Shown: piece by piece, positions 1-8,191 of the stretch
Numbering within the stretch: position 1 is the stretch's first letter
How the letters are laid out: each line of letters starts with the position of its first letter
Origin: an uncultured Ruminococcus sp.
GTDB taxonomy: Bacteria > Bacillota > Clostridia > Oscillospirales > Ruminococcaceae
Assembly: GCA_947175975.1 (NCBI GenBank)
Contig: CAMWOX010000057.1
Location: 1 to 9,244, forward strand
Reading direction: 5' to 3'
DNA: 9,244 bases
Position numbers and translations under genes: made by a program
Notes under the pieces: model-generated
The model's input: the letters and a program-made list of their open reading frames with translations, nothing else
Databases searched by the model: none
Told to the model about the DNA's origin: nothing

Positions 1-209
1 ACAATTTTTAACATACCGGATGCCGTATCAAAATAGAATGCTTCTGTCTGATTAATCTTGGAATCTCTGGGAAGTTTCATGCTTTCCGGCTGTAATAATT
101 TGTTTTCCAGCATACTGAAAGCAAAAGCATCCACCTGACGGCATTCATGATTGATAATTTCAAAATAGGCATAATCAAGCCGGTATTTTGTATACAGCAA
201 TTCTCTCAT
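1..209 (-). CDS. Unknown protein, 5' part only, translationally coupled to the GTPase gene
   Basis: I read 69 codons from ATG at 209 with no stop before the window edge, so the C-terminal part is missing. The start overlaps the stop of the upstream GTPase gene as ATGA (206-209), and an AGGGAG ribosome binding site lies at 217-222, seven bases before the ATG and inside the upstream gene. This is a classical coupled start and supports a real gene despite the short visible part. The protein begins MRELLYTKYRLDYAYFEI and has no signal peptide or membrane segment in the visible portion, so it is probably cytoplasmic. The opening (polar strand, LLYTKYR, then an aromatic-rich strand) faintly recalls the N-terminal domain of GTPase-associated protein 1, a known partner of double-GTPase genes. 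That resemblance is by eye and weak. The coupling suggests it is made in step with the GTPase and may bind it. Confidence 0.75.
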   Translation of the reverse strand, partial: MRELLYTKYRLDYAYFEIINHECRQVDAFAFSMLENKLLQPESMKLPRDSKINQTEAFYFDTASGMLKI

Positions 210-3208
210 AGGACAGCTCCCTCATGTGTTGCATAATGACGTTTTGCATACCAATAATACAGAGTCTTAATAGAATCTGGCTGTTGGGAAGTTTTTAATT
301 TTCGGATCAGCGTATCATAATTATCTGCATACAGGTCACTGTAAGAAAACGAATTTTGATAGAGATCACGAATCCGTTTCCAGACTGGTGCAGTCTCAGA
401 CAAATTTTGATAATTTTCACTGCAAAATTCGCCGTCATGAATTGCAAATTCAGAGAAAAGATAACGCCTGCACTTGCTGATTTCAGAAGACTGTTCCGGA
501 GCAATGTCCATTCGTTTCTGCATTTCACGGTGATCAGCTTCAAATTCATAAGTCGTATGCTGAAGCATATCATGAGATTCTTTCACAAATTCGGCTTGAT
601 AGACAGGCGGCTGCATGCTTTGGCTTTCAATTGTGCTGTAACCTGTTGCGGAAACCGCATAGACACAGAAGAAGTAATTACTATACCGCTGATTCATGGC
701 ATTTCTATACATATTCTGACTCGTCAGCAGAATCAGATCACGGAATTTTTTGTAATTATCCCGAATGACATCAAGACCATGCAGATAATTCAGAACCGTA
801 AGAGCTTTCACATCCTGGAGTTCCTGGATCGTACCGTCACTTGTTTCTGTACTAAAATTTCTGATAATATCACCATGCAGGACAAAATAGGGTTTAGAAA
901 AATCGAGTGTTTCCCTGCTGAATTCCTGAATACTTTCCTGAATCCGTTCTGGAATAATTTCATGAGCAGGTCTCTGCCTGAAATCCTTCTTTAATTCCTG
1001 TTCCAGAATAGAAAGCAGCTCCAGCGTATAGATCAGGGTATTTTTCAGATAATCATTTCCATTATAATTGCTTTGCCATTCTTTCCAGGCTTTATTGAGT
1101 GCTAGAATTTTTTGATACAGGAATAATGGATATTCGTCTATTTTAGTAAGATATAACTGCATGTTATAGACTCTTGCATCCACATTCCCACCGAAGTCTA
1201 CCGGAACGAGTTCTGATAGCGTATGATAAAAGCTATCTTTTCCGAGAGAAAGTGTATCATCCAGGAGTGTATAAACATAGGAGAAATTTCGATAAGATGC
1301 CCAGTTTTCAACAGATTTCACACCCGGCATATCACAGCAGTTAAACATATAGTGATACCTGCCGTTATAAGAAATTTCCAGACTGGAAAGTTTGCCCGGA
1401 ATTGCATCCCTCTGTCCTGTACCAGGTGGGAAAACGCCTTCTTTGAGAAGTTTGGCTTTTTCCACATAAGAAGAAATAAAATCCGTAGTATTGAGATAAA
1501 TCACATTGAATTTATTCAGTTTCTGATTTCTGGGATCACTTTTGAGGTTCTCATCCTCAATCATGTTGTAGCCGGAACATAACAGAACGGTTTTTCCGGC
1601 ATTGGAATTGCCGAAGAAATAGATCGTAATGACTGCTGTATAATTATAGAATTTTTCCGGCAAAGGATTCCAGCACTGACTGCAAAGCTGTGCAATCATA
1701 CTGTTATGAATATAATACTGCCGGAAATTGTCTTCTGTCAGTTTACCGGCTTTCAGCAGATACAATCCCTTTGGTGCAGTGTTGATAGAACTGAGATTTT
1801 CATGCAGAGCAGTATTAAATTGCTGCAAAAACTCCCGTTCTTCTGCGTACTCTCTGCAAGTGAATGCCTTGATGCCAGTTGTATAGTACTTCCCCAAAGG
1901 AATCCGCACATGTTCTCTCGCAGCATGTAACCGGAAATGTAAATCATCGGCAAGACTTTCGGGAAGAATGATATTATTTTTCATATTTTTAAAAGTAGCA
2001 AATCTGACCATTGCTAGCATATTTTTTTCTTTTTTTGTCAGATCCCCTTTTTTTTCTAATTTAACCAGATAATCCAGAATTTCATCACTGGTTTCTAAAA
2101 TTTCCTGATTCAGATTTCTGTAAAGAACAATCCCCGGAATACCAAGATCGTGAATACGATTGTGGCATACAGGACATGTAATCATGCTGAAATTATAATA
2201 GCAGAAAATCCGAGGAGAATATTTTTTCGTTTCCTTGCGATGATAGAATACCAGTTCGGAGTTATCATACAGGAACATGGGTTCTAATCTAGTCGTATCC
2301 TGGAAATCTGTACGACATTTCGGGGAACTGCTGGAGCAATTCTTTTCTGGTTGCGGGAAAAACAGATTTAAGATTCTGCTTTTGACAACATTCCAGAAAG
2401 AAACAGAATCTTCCGGAATGCTCATGCTAAACTCCTGGATTTTTGAATGATTCAGTGCGAGTTTGATTTCAATTGTAAAATCTGCAATATCACCGGAAGT
2501 CTTCATTTTAGGATCGAGCTGTGTCATATAGAAAATTTTGATACGGTAAATTAAGGCATCCGGAGATTGTTCTGAATTGAAGACCTGAAATTTCAGTTTC
2601 TGGACAACATCATCCAAGAGAAAATCATGTTTTTGATTTTCAAATTCAAAATGCAGATAGAAAAATCGAAATTCATTGGGAATTTCATAGCCTTGGATCG
2701 TTTCAGGTAATGTAATCCGGAATGTATTGTGATAACAACTGTTCATAAAATCCTGTACACCGTTTGCAGGCTGTTCAAAGCCATTGAGTCGAAAATATTG
2801 TTCCACTTTAACAGGAGCTTCTGGTTCGGATGTTTCCTCAGGATTTTCTTCTGCATTCTCAGAGATAATTACAACTGGCTCTTCCTGTTCCTGTTTGGAT
2901 TCAGATTTTGCATCAGAATGGGAATTTGCCCCGGATTTCACAGACAAATGCAGCATTTTTTGATGAACCATGCTGTCAACCGCAAAAAACAGTGCTGTCA
3001 TGAGAAAGACACCAATCATGTGCAGATAATTCTTACTAAAAATAATCATGTGATCCTGGATCTCAAACATCCGGAAATAATCTAGCATAACCAGAAGAAC
3101 GACAAAATACAAGACCCAGTAAAGAAATGAAATTGCAGGGTATTTTTTGACATAGCCAGCAATTGTATAAAGCAAGTCAGGCTGTTTTTTTTTAGATTTT
3201 TTCGCCAT
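206..3208 (-). CDS. Membrane-anchored CxxC/zinc-ribbon-like P-loop GTPase (double-GTPase-like), about 1000 aa
   Basis: The protein probably binds and hydrolyses GTP at the inner face of the membrane and acts as a switch or regulator; its partner is unknown. I choose the ATG at 3208 (1000 residues) because GGGAG lies eight bases upstream. The ATG at 3247 would add 13 residues, has no ribosome binding site and overlaps the PBP gene. Residues from the 3208 start: basic N-terminus MAKKSKKKQ; membrane segments about 25-45 and 62-80; acidic Glu/Pro-rich linker about 106-137; a beta-rich region; CPVC at 345-348 and CSQC at 509-512, which could form one split zinc site; Walker A/G1 GNSNAGKT at 533-540; PPGT at 594-597, a possible G2/switch I; G3 DMPG at 626-629; G4 TKID at 688-691; G5-like SATG at 853-856. 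These motifs fit a TRAFAC-type GTPase. The CxxC pair next to the P-loop and the PPGT segment resemble double-GTPase families, a family call made by eye. It starts 19 bases after the PBP stop and shares the operon. Confidence 0.85.
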   Translation of the reverse strand: MAKKSKKKQPDLLYTIAGYVKKYPAISFLYWVLYFVVLLVMLDYFRMFEIQDHMIIFSKNYLHMIGVFLMTALFFAVDSMVHQKMLHLSVKSGANSHSDAKSESKQEQEEPVVIISENAEENPEETSEPEAPVKVEQYFRLNGFEQPANGVQDFMNSCYHNTFRITLPETIQGYEIPNEFRFFYLHFEFENQKHDFLLDDVVQKLKFQVFNSEQSPDALIYRIKIFYMTQLDPKMKTSGDIADFTIEIKLALNHSKIQEFSMSIPEDSVSFWNVVKSRILNLFFPQPEKNCSSSSPKCRTDFQDTTRLEPMFLYDNSELVFYHRKETKKYSPRIFCYYNFSMITCPVCHNRIHDLGIPGIVLYRNLNQEILETSDEILDYLVKLEKKGDLTKKEKNMLAMVRFATFKNMKNNIILPESLADDLHFRLHAAREHVRIPLGKYYTTGIKAFTCREYAEEREFLQQFNTALHENLSSINTAPKGLYLLKAGKLTEDNFRQYYIHNSMIAQLCSQCWNPLPEKFYNYTAVITIYFFGNSNAGKTVLLCSGYNMIEDENLKSDPRNQKLNKFNVIYLNTTDFISSYVEKAKLLKEGVFPPGTGQRDAIPGKLSSLEISYNGRYHYMFNCCDMPGVKSVENWASYRNFSYVYTLLDDTLSLGKDSFYHTLSELVPVDFGGNVDARVYNMQLYLTKIDEYPLFLYQKILALNKAWKEWQSNYNGNDYLKNTLIYTLELLSILEQELKKDFRQRPAHEIIPERIQESIQEFSRETLDFSKPYFVLHGDIIRNFSTETSDGTIQELQDVKALTVLNYLHGLDVIRDNYKKFRDLILLTSQNMYRNAMNQRYSNYFFCVYAVSATGYSTIESQSMQPPVYQAEFVKESHDMLQHTTYEFEADHREMQKRMDIAPEQSSEISKCRRYLFSEFAIHDGEFCSENYQNLSETAPVWKRIRDLYQNSFSYSDLYADNYDTLIRKLKTSQQPDSIKTLYYWYAKRHYATHEGAVL
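217..222 (-). promoter_or_regulatory. Ribosome binding site of the last, partial gene
   Basis: On the minus strand AGGGAG lies seven bases upstream of the ATG at 209, within the last codons of the GTPase gene. Together with the ATGA stop/start overlap it fixes the start of the downstream gene and predicts coupled translation. Confidence 0.7.
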
Positions 3209-3216
3209 AGCATCGT

Positions 3217-3221
3217 CTCCC
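3217..3221 (-). promoter_or_regulatory. Ribosome binding site fixing the GTPase start at 3208
   Basis: The minus strand reads GGGAG followed by eight bases and then ATG at 3208. The longer candidate start at 3247 has no purine-rich site upstream (the bases there read CTGTATCAGC). This decides the start in favour of 3208. Confidence 0.75.
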
Positions 3222-3227
3222 GTCAGA

Positions 3228-5441
3228 TTAGTTTTGCAAATAGTCATGCTGATACAGGCTATCTACAATTTGAAGAAATTCATTTTTAAGGGAATAGCTG
3301 TCATTATCAAAATAGGAACGCAATACAATTGCATAGCAGTCCGTGCCGTCATTGACTGCACCGACATACCAGATAATCTGATATTTCTCAGCATCTTCTT
3401 TTTGTGTGGGATAGTTTGCAGATTGTGCAAATAATCCGTAAGTACTTTGTGTTCCCTCGCCTTTATCGACACTGGAAGTACCTGTTTTGGAGTAATATTT
3501 AAAAGCATTGCGATCAAAAGAGAGATTTTCAGGAACATAATTTGTATGATGATCATAGACAGCCTCGAGTGCATCCTGCAAGAATGAGACAGTATCAGAA
3601 GTTCTGTCAAAGGCTTCACCGATAATTTCAGAATTGCCGGATTCTTCAAGCAGAACATTGGGAACGTGCATATCACCTGTCAGGCACTTACTCATACACA
3701 TTGCCATAAACACAGGAGAAATCCTGTTATATCCCTGTCCATAAGCAGTATCACCGATTTTCTGTGCGAGACTGGTCTTGCTGTCAGTGTAAGCCTGCTG
3801 AATTTCCTGTTTTTCATTGAGCGTATACCAGAGATTGACATCATAGGATAATATATTTTCCTCGGGTTTTTCGCCAATCTGAATGGAATTTAAACATGAC
3901 AGGATTCTGCCCTCTGGGATATAGAAATAAGAATTGATTTTTTGATTCAGACAGAATTTTTGCTCATAGTAATTCTGAAGCAATGCACCGGATTTCTGAA
4001 CGCTTGCAGTCTCAAGATTCAGAATATTCTGATAGGTGCAGGAATAACTATTCTGTGTGCCAAGGATTTTATCGAGCAAAATTGCAGCCATAGAAAAATA
4101 CTGGTTAGAACTTTCAGACAGAGCATGTACAAGATCTGTATGATTGCGTTTTGAAGTTTCAACTGTCGGGAGCGGAGAGGGTTTTTCAGAGGATTCATAT
4201 TGATTAGAAACAGAAATCGTCCGGATGCCATCCTGTTCTATAAACAGAGAGCTGTCAACTTCGTCCGCAAGTAGAGCAGTCAACAGAATTTTAAAGCAAC
4301 TGCCGGGTGCGCTAGTGGTAAGTGTGTAATTCTGAAATGAAAAATTCGGATCGAATGCATGATCCACGCAATCCTGGTAGACAAAATTATTATTGCCATA
4401 ACAGAGCTTGATATATTTTGTCTGCGTTCCCTGTGTGTCCGGAATTGTAATTTTAAAGAATGGAATATACTGCAAGCCAGAGCCGAGTGATTCCGGTTCA
4501 AACTGGAATGTAAAATATTCCCCAGGATTGCTGAACTCATAGAATGCCTGTTCATCCTGATAAATTGCAGCGAAATCAATTTCTTTGCAGTCTTGCAGAC
4601 TGAAATTACTATGATACTGTGCATTCCAGTAATCTAATTGTTTCTGGGCATCGGATTCAGAAAATAATAATCTATCTTCCGTCAGATCTGTCCGCAATGC
4701 ACGGACGGCTCTTCCCTCATGCCATTTCTTTTTGTTTTTTTCCTGAGCATTATCCTCTTCGTAGGCATTCCGGAACAGTTTATAGTAATCCTGCACACAG
4801 TCATGGGCATTATCCACATTATTGAAAAACTGTCCGTTGTCAACATAGCTCGTATAAGGAATATTGCCCTCCCGGAATGCATTATAATCATAGGATGGTC
4901 TGGAAACCATTGCCAGAAGATCCCCAGTATTACAATCCATCACAACAGCACTGATGTAACTTCTCTGTGACAGGATTTCATAAATTTCAGATTGCAGATC
5001 CCCATCAATCGTAAGGGCAATGTCTGTTTTTTCTTCCGTATTCAAAGGAATATCTTGTAGAATATTGCTGAAAGAGCTGTCCAGACCGCCAGACAGTACA
5101 GGCAGAATGTTTGACCAGCAGGCAGAATCTTCACGCATCAGCAATCTTTTGTAATCCGCCTGTTCCTGCAAAGTCCGATCCTGCTCAGAAAGCAATTCTA
5201 TACTGCCATTTTCTCCAATAATCACATTACCCAGCAATAACTGGTTATTACAATCATAGATATTGCCTTTTAATGCCCTTGCCTCCTGATAAGGATTAGA
5301 AATCTGTCCTAACGTTTTCGCATTCAGACTGGAATTTGGTTTCAACAGATGTGTAAAACTCATATAGATTGCCAATACGAAAAATACTAACAGCAACAGA
5401 CCAATCATTATTTTTTTGGCATTAGAAATTTTATCCTGCAT
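3228..5441 (-). CDS. Class B penicillin-binding protein (peptidoglycan transpeptidase, PbpA/FtsI type) with large insertion
   Basis: This is a D,D-transpeptidase that cross-links peptidoglycan stem peptides outside the membrane, probably in complex with the SEDS protein encoded just upstream. It has 737 residues. A single uncleaved membrane anchor spans about 10-28. A degenerate N-terminal PBP motif follows at 58-66 (KGNIYDCNN, for the usual RGxIxDRNG). The transpeptidase domain opens with LTIDGDLQ (about 143-150) and AVVMDCNTGDLLAMVSRPSYD (165-185). The catalytic motifs are SCFK at 381-384 (nucleophile Ser381, preceded by the usual PG), SSN at 444-446 and KTGT at 652-655, so the enzyme looks active. 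PbpA-type enzymes are usually under 500 residues. Here about 175 extra residues lie between the first strands and SCFK, plus more between SxN and KTG. ATG 5441 is the first in-frame start after an upstream stop. It lies 18 bases past the SEDS stop and has no good ribosome binding site, so translation probably depends on coupling. The number of cysteines is high for an extracytoplasmic protein. Confidence 0.93.
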   Translation of the reverse strand: MQDKISNAKKIMIGLLLLVFFVLAIYMSFTHLLKPNSSLNAKTLGQISNPYQEARALKGNIYDCNNQLLLGNVIIGENGSIELLSEQDRTLQEQADYKRLLMREDSACWSNILPVLSGGLDSSFSNILQDIPLNTEEKTDIALTIDGDLQSEIYEILSQRSYISAVVMDCNTGDLLAMVSRPSYDYNAFREGNIPYTSYVDNGQFFNNVDNAHDCVQDYYKLFRNAYEEDNAQEKNKKKWHEGRAVRALRTDLTEDRLLFSESDAQKQLDYWNAQYHSNFSLQDCKEIDFAAIYQDEQAFYEFSNPGEYFTFQFEPESLGSGLQYIPFFKITIPDTQGTQTKYIKLCYGNNNFVYQDCVDHAFDPNFSFQNYTLTTSAPGSCFKILLTALLADEVDSSLFIEQDGIRTISVSNQYESSEKPSPLPTVETSKRNHTDLVHALSESSNQYFSMAAILLDKILGTQNSYSCTYQNILNLETASVQKSGALLQNYYEQKFCLNQKINSYFYIPEGRILSCLNSIQIGEKPEENILSYDVNLWYTLNEKQEIQQAYTDSKTSLAQKIGDTAYGQGYNRISPVFMAMCMSKCLTGDMHVPNVLLEESGNSEIIGEAFDRTSDTVSFLQDALEAVYDHHTNYVPENLSFDRNAFKYYSKTGTSSVDKGEGTQSTYGLFAQSANYPTQKEDAEKYQIIWYVGAVNDGTDCYAIVLRSYFDNDSYSLKNEFLQIVDSLYQHDYLQN

Positions 5442-5459
5442 AACTTCTCACTGATTCTT

Positions 5460-8114
5460 TCATGGTTTTGACAGATCAGAGTAGATCTGATTGGGATTTC
5501 CGACTGAAATAAAGATGACGGCTGTACAGATACTATTCAGGAACATTTCAAAATTTCCGGATGCCACAAGCGGCAGGGATAATCCGGAAAACAGCGATAC
5601 ACCAAAGACACCCCAGACAATGACAATCGTCTGGATCATGAATGAAATCGCATAGATCGTTCCCAACTGATGCAGAACATACCGGAAATAGCCGGAATTG
5701 GTGTTTTCTTTCAGTATAATATGCATATTTGTTGCCAACAGCAACACAATCATAAGGAAATAAGGAATAAATATTAATAATAATACATTGCCTACACCCA
5801 TCCGGCTGAGGGTATATAATACATAGTCACTGCCGGCCGTCATCGGCTCTGCATATTTGAAAATTCTTTGCAATTCTTTGGCATCCACTTCATAGATCAC
5901 AATCTGCTGATCATGATATGTCACACCATAGGGAATCTTTGTATCTTCATAATACCAGATATATTCTGTTTCGCCCTCTTTGGCTGGTGTGCCGTTCTGA
6001 TTCAGAATGAAAAACATATCTTTGAATGTACCATCAGGATTACAATAGATCTCCTGCACTTCGGAACTCGCATTCTGAACATCCTGTTTTGTAACAAAAT
6101 ATTTTCTCTGCAAGGAAGAAATATAAGTCCGGTTCTGACTGGTTTCCTGAATATCAAATCCCATATTCTGCTTTAAGCCTTTCTGCACAGCAGAGAGTTC
6201 CGCTGTTCTGGAGCTGTAACACAACCGGTCAATTACCTGCATAAGCTTTAAATAGTAACCAGTATAGAATTTTGTGGGATAATAATTTTCCAGATCTGCA
6301 AGCGTACTATCCGGTTCAGTCAGATCAAAATATTCTTTAATTTCTTTCTCTGCATGTTGGCTAGCGGACTGCTGATCAAGCAACTGTTTGATCGCATCCG
6401 GCAGTTCTCCGGATTCTGTATTCTGGATTTCAGCAGTTTCTCCGGCATTTTGCATAGAAAATGCCCTGCTCACATCTGATGCACGTTTTTGTGTAATATT
6501 CTCTGTGATTTCAAACTCATTACTGAAATTTCCGGCGGTCATATAGTAATTTTTCAATACTGTTCTGCCGGAATACGCATTCAGGAAGAAATTATAATAA
6601 ATCACCAGAAATCCTACAATCGGAATGATAATACAAATCGAGACCATATTCTGCATTCCAAACTTCTGCTTTTTCTGGTTTGGATGCAGAAAATGAATAT
6701 TTACTTTTCTGAATTTTTTTTCCAGGAAATTCAGAATATTGATTCTGAGTTTTAACCCCATCTGAAATGGCAGTAATGTTACAAATTCTCTGCAATAAAG
6801 AATACTTAACAGGAATACCGACAGGATGCCTGCCAGGATCACACCCCAATGGTTCAGAGAAATTCCGAATATTTCGCCCCCAAGATCAAGCATTTCTTCG
6901 CCACTGCCAGTATGGATACTGATCTGCAAGAATGCATTCTCAATGAGGATCAATCCCGTTCCTAATAGGATTCCGACGATCAATGAAACTGGAATCTTGT
7001 ATTTCAGGCTTTTCAGGTCACCCGAAAAATCAACCAATAATAGATATATAATCATGGTAAGTGCCAGAATACACACAACAGAGCCAAATTCTCCGAATAG
7101 CATCAGCATCAGACAGCCTGTCAAAATCAGAATTAATGCATTGGATTGGTATAAATACCCGGGATGCTGAATGTACTTTCCAGGATCACTTTTTTCGATT
7201 TTCTCCAGTAATAAATTAAAAATCACGAATGCCGGTGTCAGTAATTTCAGAATCGCTGAATACTGCATCCCAAATAATGAATTTTTATTTTCGCTCGGCA
7301 GGATCACAAAACGGATCAATGCCCAAAGTATACTGACTCCAAGAAAGAAAAATGCATACACCCTGACATATCTGTGCAGGTCTATCTGCTCTTCAGATGA
7401 CCTCAAATCTGGCTTCCAATCTTTCTTTCTTCTGAATGCTTCCGGATTCCGGATCGCCAAAATCGTTATCCCTAACAGGATCATCAAGATCAAAACAATC
7501 ACAATTTTCTGTGTTGTACTGATTCTGGTATTCCATAATAAGAACATGGACACATCCAATCCCACCGGAAATGCAAACTTGAATAGATTGCTCTTCCACT
7601 CCGGATAATGCAATAAAATCCAGAAAGTAATCAAAATTACACTCAAACTCAGCAAAATGCTGTTCCTGGATGCGATAAAACACGATTCCGGTTTTATAAA
7701 ATCAGATTCTGTTAGTAAAAATTCTCTCCATCGGGATTCTCTGGCATATTCCAAAACTCCTAGAAATTGGGCTGTGCTATGCAGATTCAAAAAGATCTTA
7801 CTATTCATGTGAATCAACCAAAAATAGACTACATCCATCTGTTTATTGATCCGTTCAGGATGCCGGAATATATACTGATAATACATGATCGTAATTGCAA
7901 GATCTTCCAGCATACACCAGAGTGTACAGTTGAAAAAATAATCACTCGCCTGGAATGTAACCACAGGGGCATTTTCAGACAGCATACGGATTCCGGAAAA
8001 CTCCATTCCGTCCAGGAACAGCACGCCGAACGCCAGGAACAACACAAAATCCACGGCAAGAAAAATGCCGAGCATTGCAAGGATATTTCGGTAGATGTGT
8101 TTTGTATTCTGCAT
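5460..8114 (-). CDS. Divergent SEDS-family (FtsW/RodA-like) glycan polymerase with enlarged extracytoplasmic loop
   Basis: This is a polytopic membrane protein expected to polymerise lipid II into glycan strands with the adjacent PBP. It has 884 residues; FtsW/RodA proteins usually have about 380-470. I count roughly 15 hydrophobic segments. The SEDS signs run in the right order. MQYSAILKLLTP at about 283-294 stands for QPSExaK. GEFGSVVCILAL at 341-352 stands for PDLGTA. GSDYVLYTLSRMG at 761-773 matches the HTDFIFAVIGEELG region, so Asp763 aligns with the conserved loop-4 Asp essential in RodA. GLSLPLVASG at 844-853 matches GITLPFLSYGG near the C-terminus. Residues 1-240 form an extra membrane region, and about 515-760 form a very long external loop. 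The EE normally after the Asp is lost. The start at 8114 has AGGAG eight bases upstream and follows a strong promoter. It is the first gene of the operon; the PBP follows after 18 bases. The family call is good; catalytic activity is inferred. Confidence 0.82.
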   Translation of the reverse strand: MQNTKHIYRNILAMLGIFLAVDFVLFLAFGVLFLDGMEFSGIRMLSENAPVVTFQASDYFFNCTLWCMLEDLAITIMYYQYIFRHPERINKQMDVVYFWLIHMNSKIFLNLHSTAQFLGVLEYARESRWREFLLTESDFIKPESCFIASRNSILLSLSVILITFWILLHYPEWKSNLFKFAFPVGLDVSMFLLWNTRISTTQKIVIVLILMILLGITILAIRNPEAFRRKKDWKPDLRSSEEQIDLHRYVRVYAFFFLGVSILWALIRFVILPSENKNSLFGMQYSAILKLLTPAFVIFNLLLEKIEKSDPGKYIQHPGYLYQSNALILILTGCLMLMLFGEFGSVVCILALTMIIYLLLVDFSGDLKSLKYKIPVSLIVGILLGTGLILIENAFLQISIHTGSGEEMLDLGGEIFGISLNHWGVILAGILSVFLLSILYCREFVTLLPFQMGLKLRINILNFLEKKFRKVNIHFLHPNQKKQKFGMQNMVSICIIIPIVGFLVIYYNFFLNAYSGRTVLKNYYMTAGNFSNEFEITENITQKRASDVSRAFSMQNAGETAEIQNTESGELPDAIKQLLDQQSASQHAEKEIKEYFDLTEPDSTLADLENYYPTKFYTGYYLKLMQVIDRLCYSSRTAELSAVQKGLKQNMGFDIQETSQNRTYISSLQRKYFVTKQDVQNASSEVQEIYCNPDGTFKDMFFILNQNGTPAKEGETEYIWYYEDTKIPYGVTYHDQQIVIYEVDAKELQRIFKYAEPMTAGSDYVLYTLSRMGVGNVLLLIFIPYFLMIVLLLATNMHIILKENTNSGYFRYVLHQLGTIYAISFMIQTIVIVWGVFGVSLFSGLSLPLVASGNFEMFLNSICTAVIFISVGNPNQIYSDLSKP

Positions 8115-8122
8115 GGCACACG

Positions 8123-8127
8123 CTCCT
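8123..8127 (-). promoter_or_regulatory. Ribosome binding site of the SEDS gene
   Basis: AGGAG on the minus strand with an eight-base spacer to the ATG at 8114. It supports that start as the first codon of the operon. Confidence 0.75.
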
Positions 8128-8144
8128 GATTCCAGATTATTTTT

Positions 8145-8173
8145 ATTATAGCACAGAAAAGTATAAAAAGCAA
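8145..8173 (-). promoter_or_regulatory. Sigma-A promoter of the SEDS-PBP-GTPase operon
   Basis: The minus strand shows TTGCTT (8168-8173), a 17-base spacer and a perfect TATAAT (8145-8150) preceded by TGC, giving an extended -10. Transcription should start near 8138, leaving a leader of about 23 bases that holds the AGGAG site and no room for a riboswitch. AT-rich DNA lies upstream of the -35 box. The nearly ideal match suggests housekeeping-type constitutive expression unless a repressor acts. Confidence 0.82.
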
Positions 8174-8191
8174 GTTTTTCACGGAATTTTC

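Noticed and set aside
356..994. Plus-strand open frame of 212 codons
   Set aside because: It is antisense inside the GTPase gene, has no ribosome binding site or recognisable domain, and the minus-strand protein there carries coherent motifs.
3209..3247. Longer start of the GTPase gene at 3247, adding 13 residues
   Set aside because: It has no ribosome binding site and overlaps the end of the PBP gene, whereas the ATG at 3208 has GGGAG at eight bases.
5431..5463. Ten-codon minus-strand micro-frame starting in an ATGA overlap with the SEDS stop
   Set aside because: It has no ribosome binding site and overlaps the true PBP start; the overlap looks incidental.
7171..7608. Plus-strand open frame of 145 codons
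   Set aside because: It is the antisense shadow of the hydrophobic SEDS coding sequence, with no protein family features.
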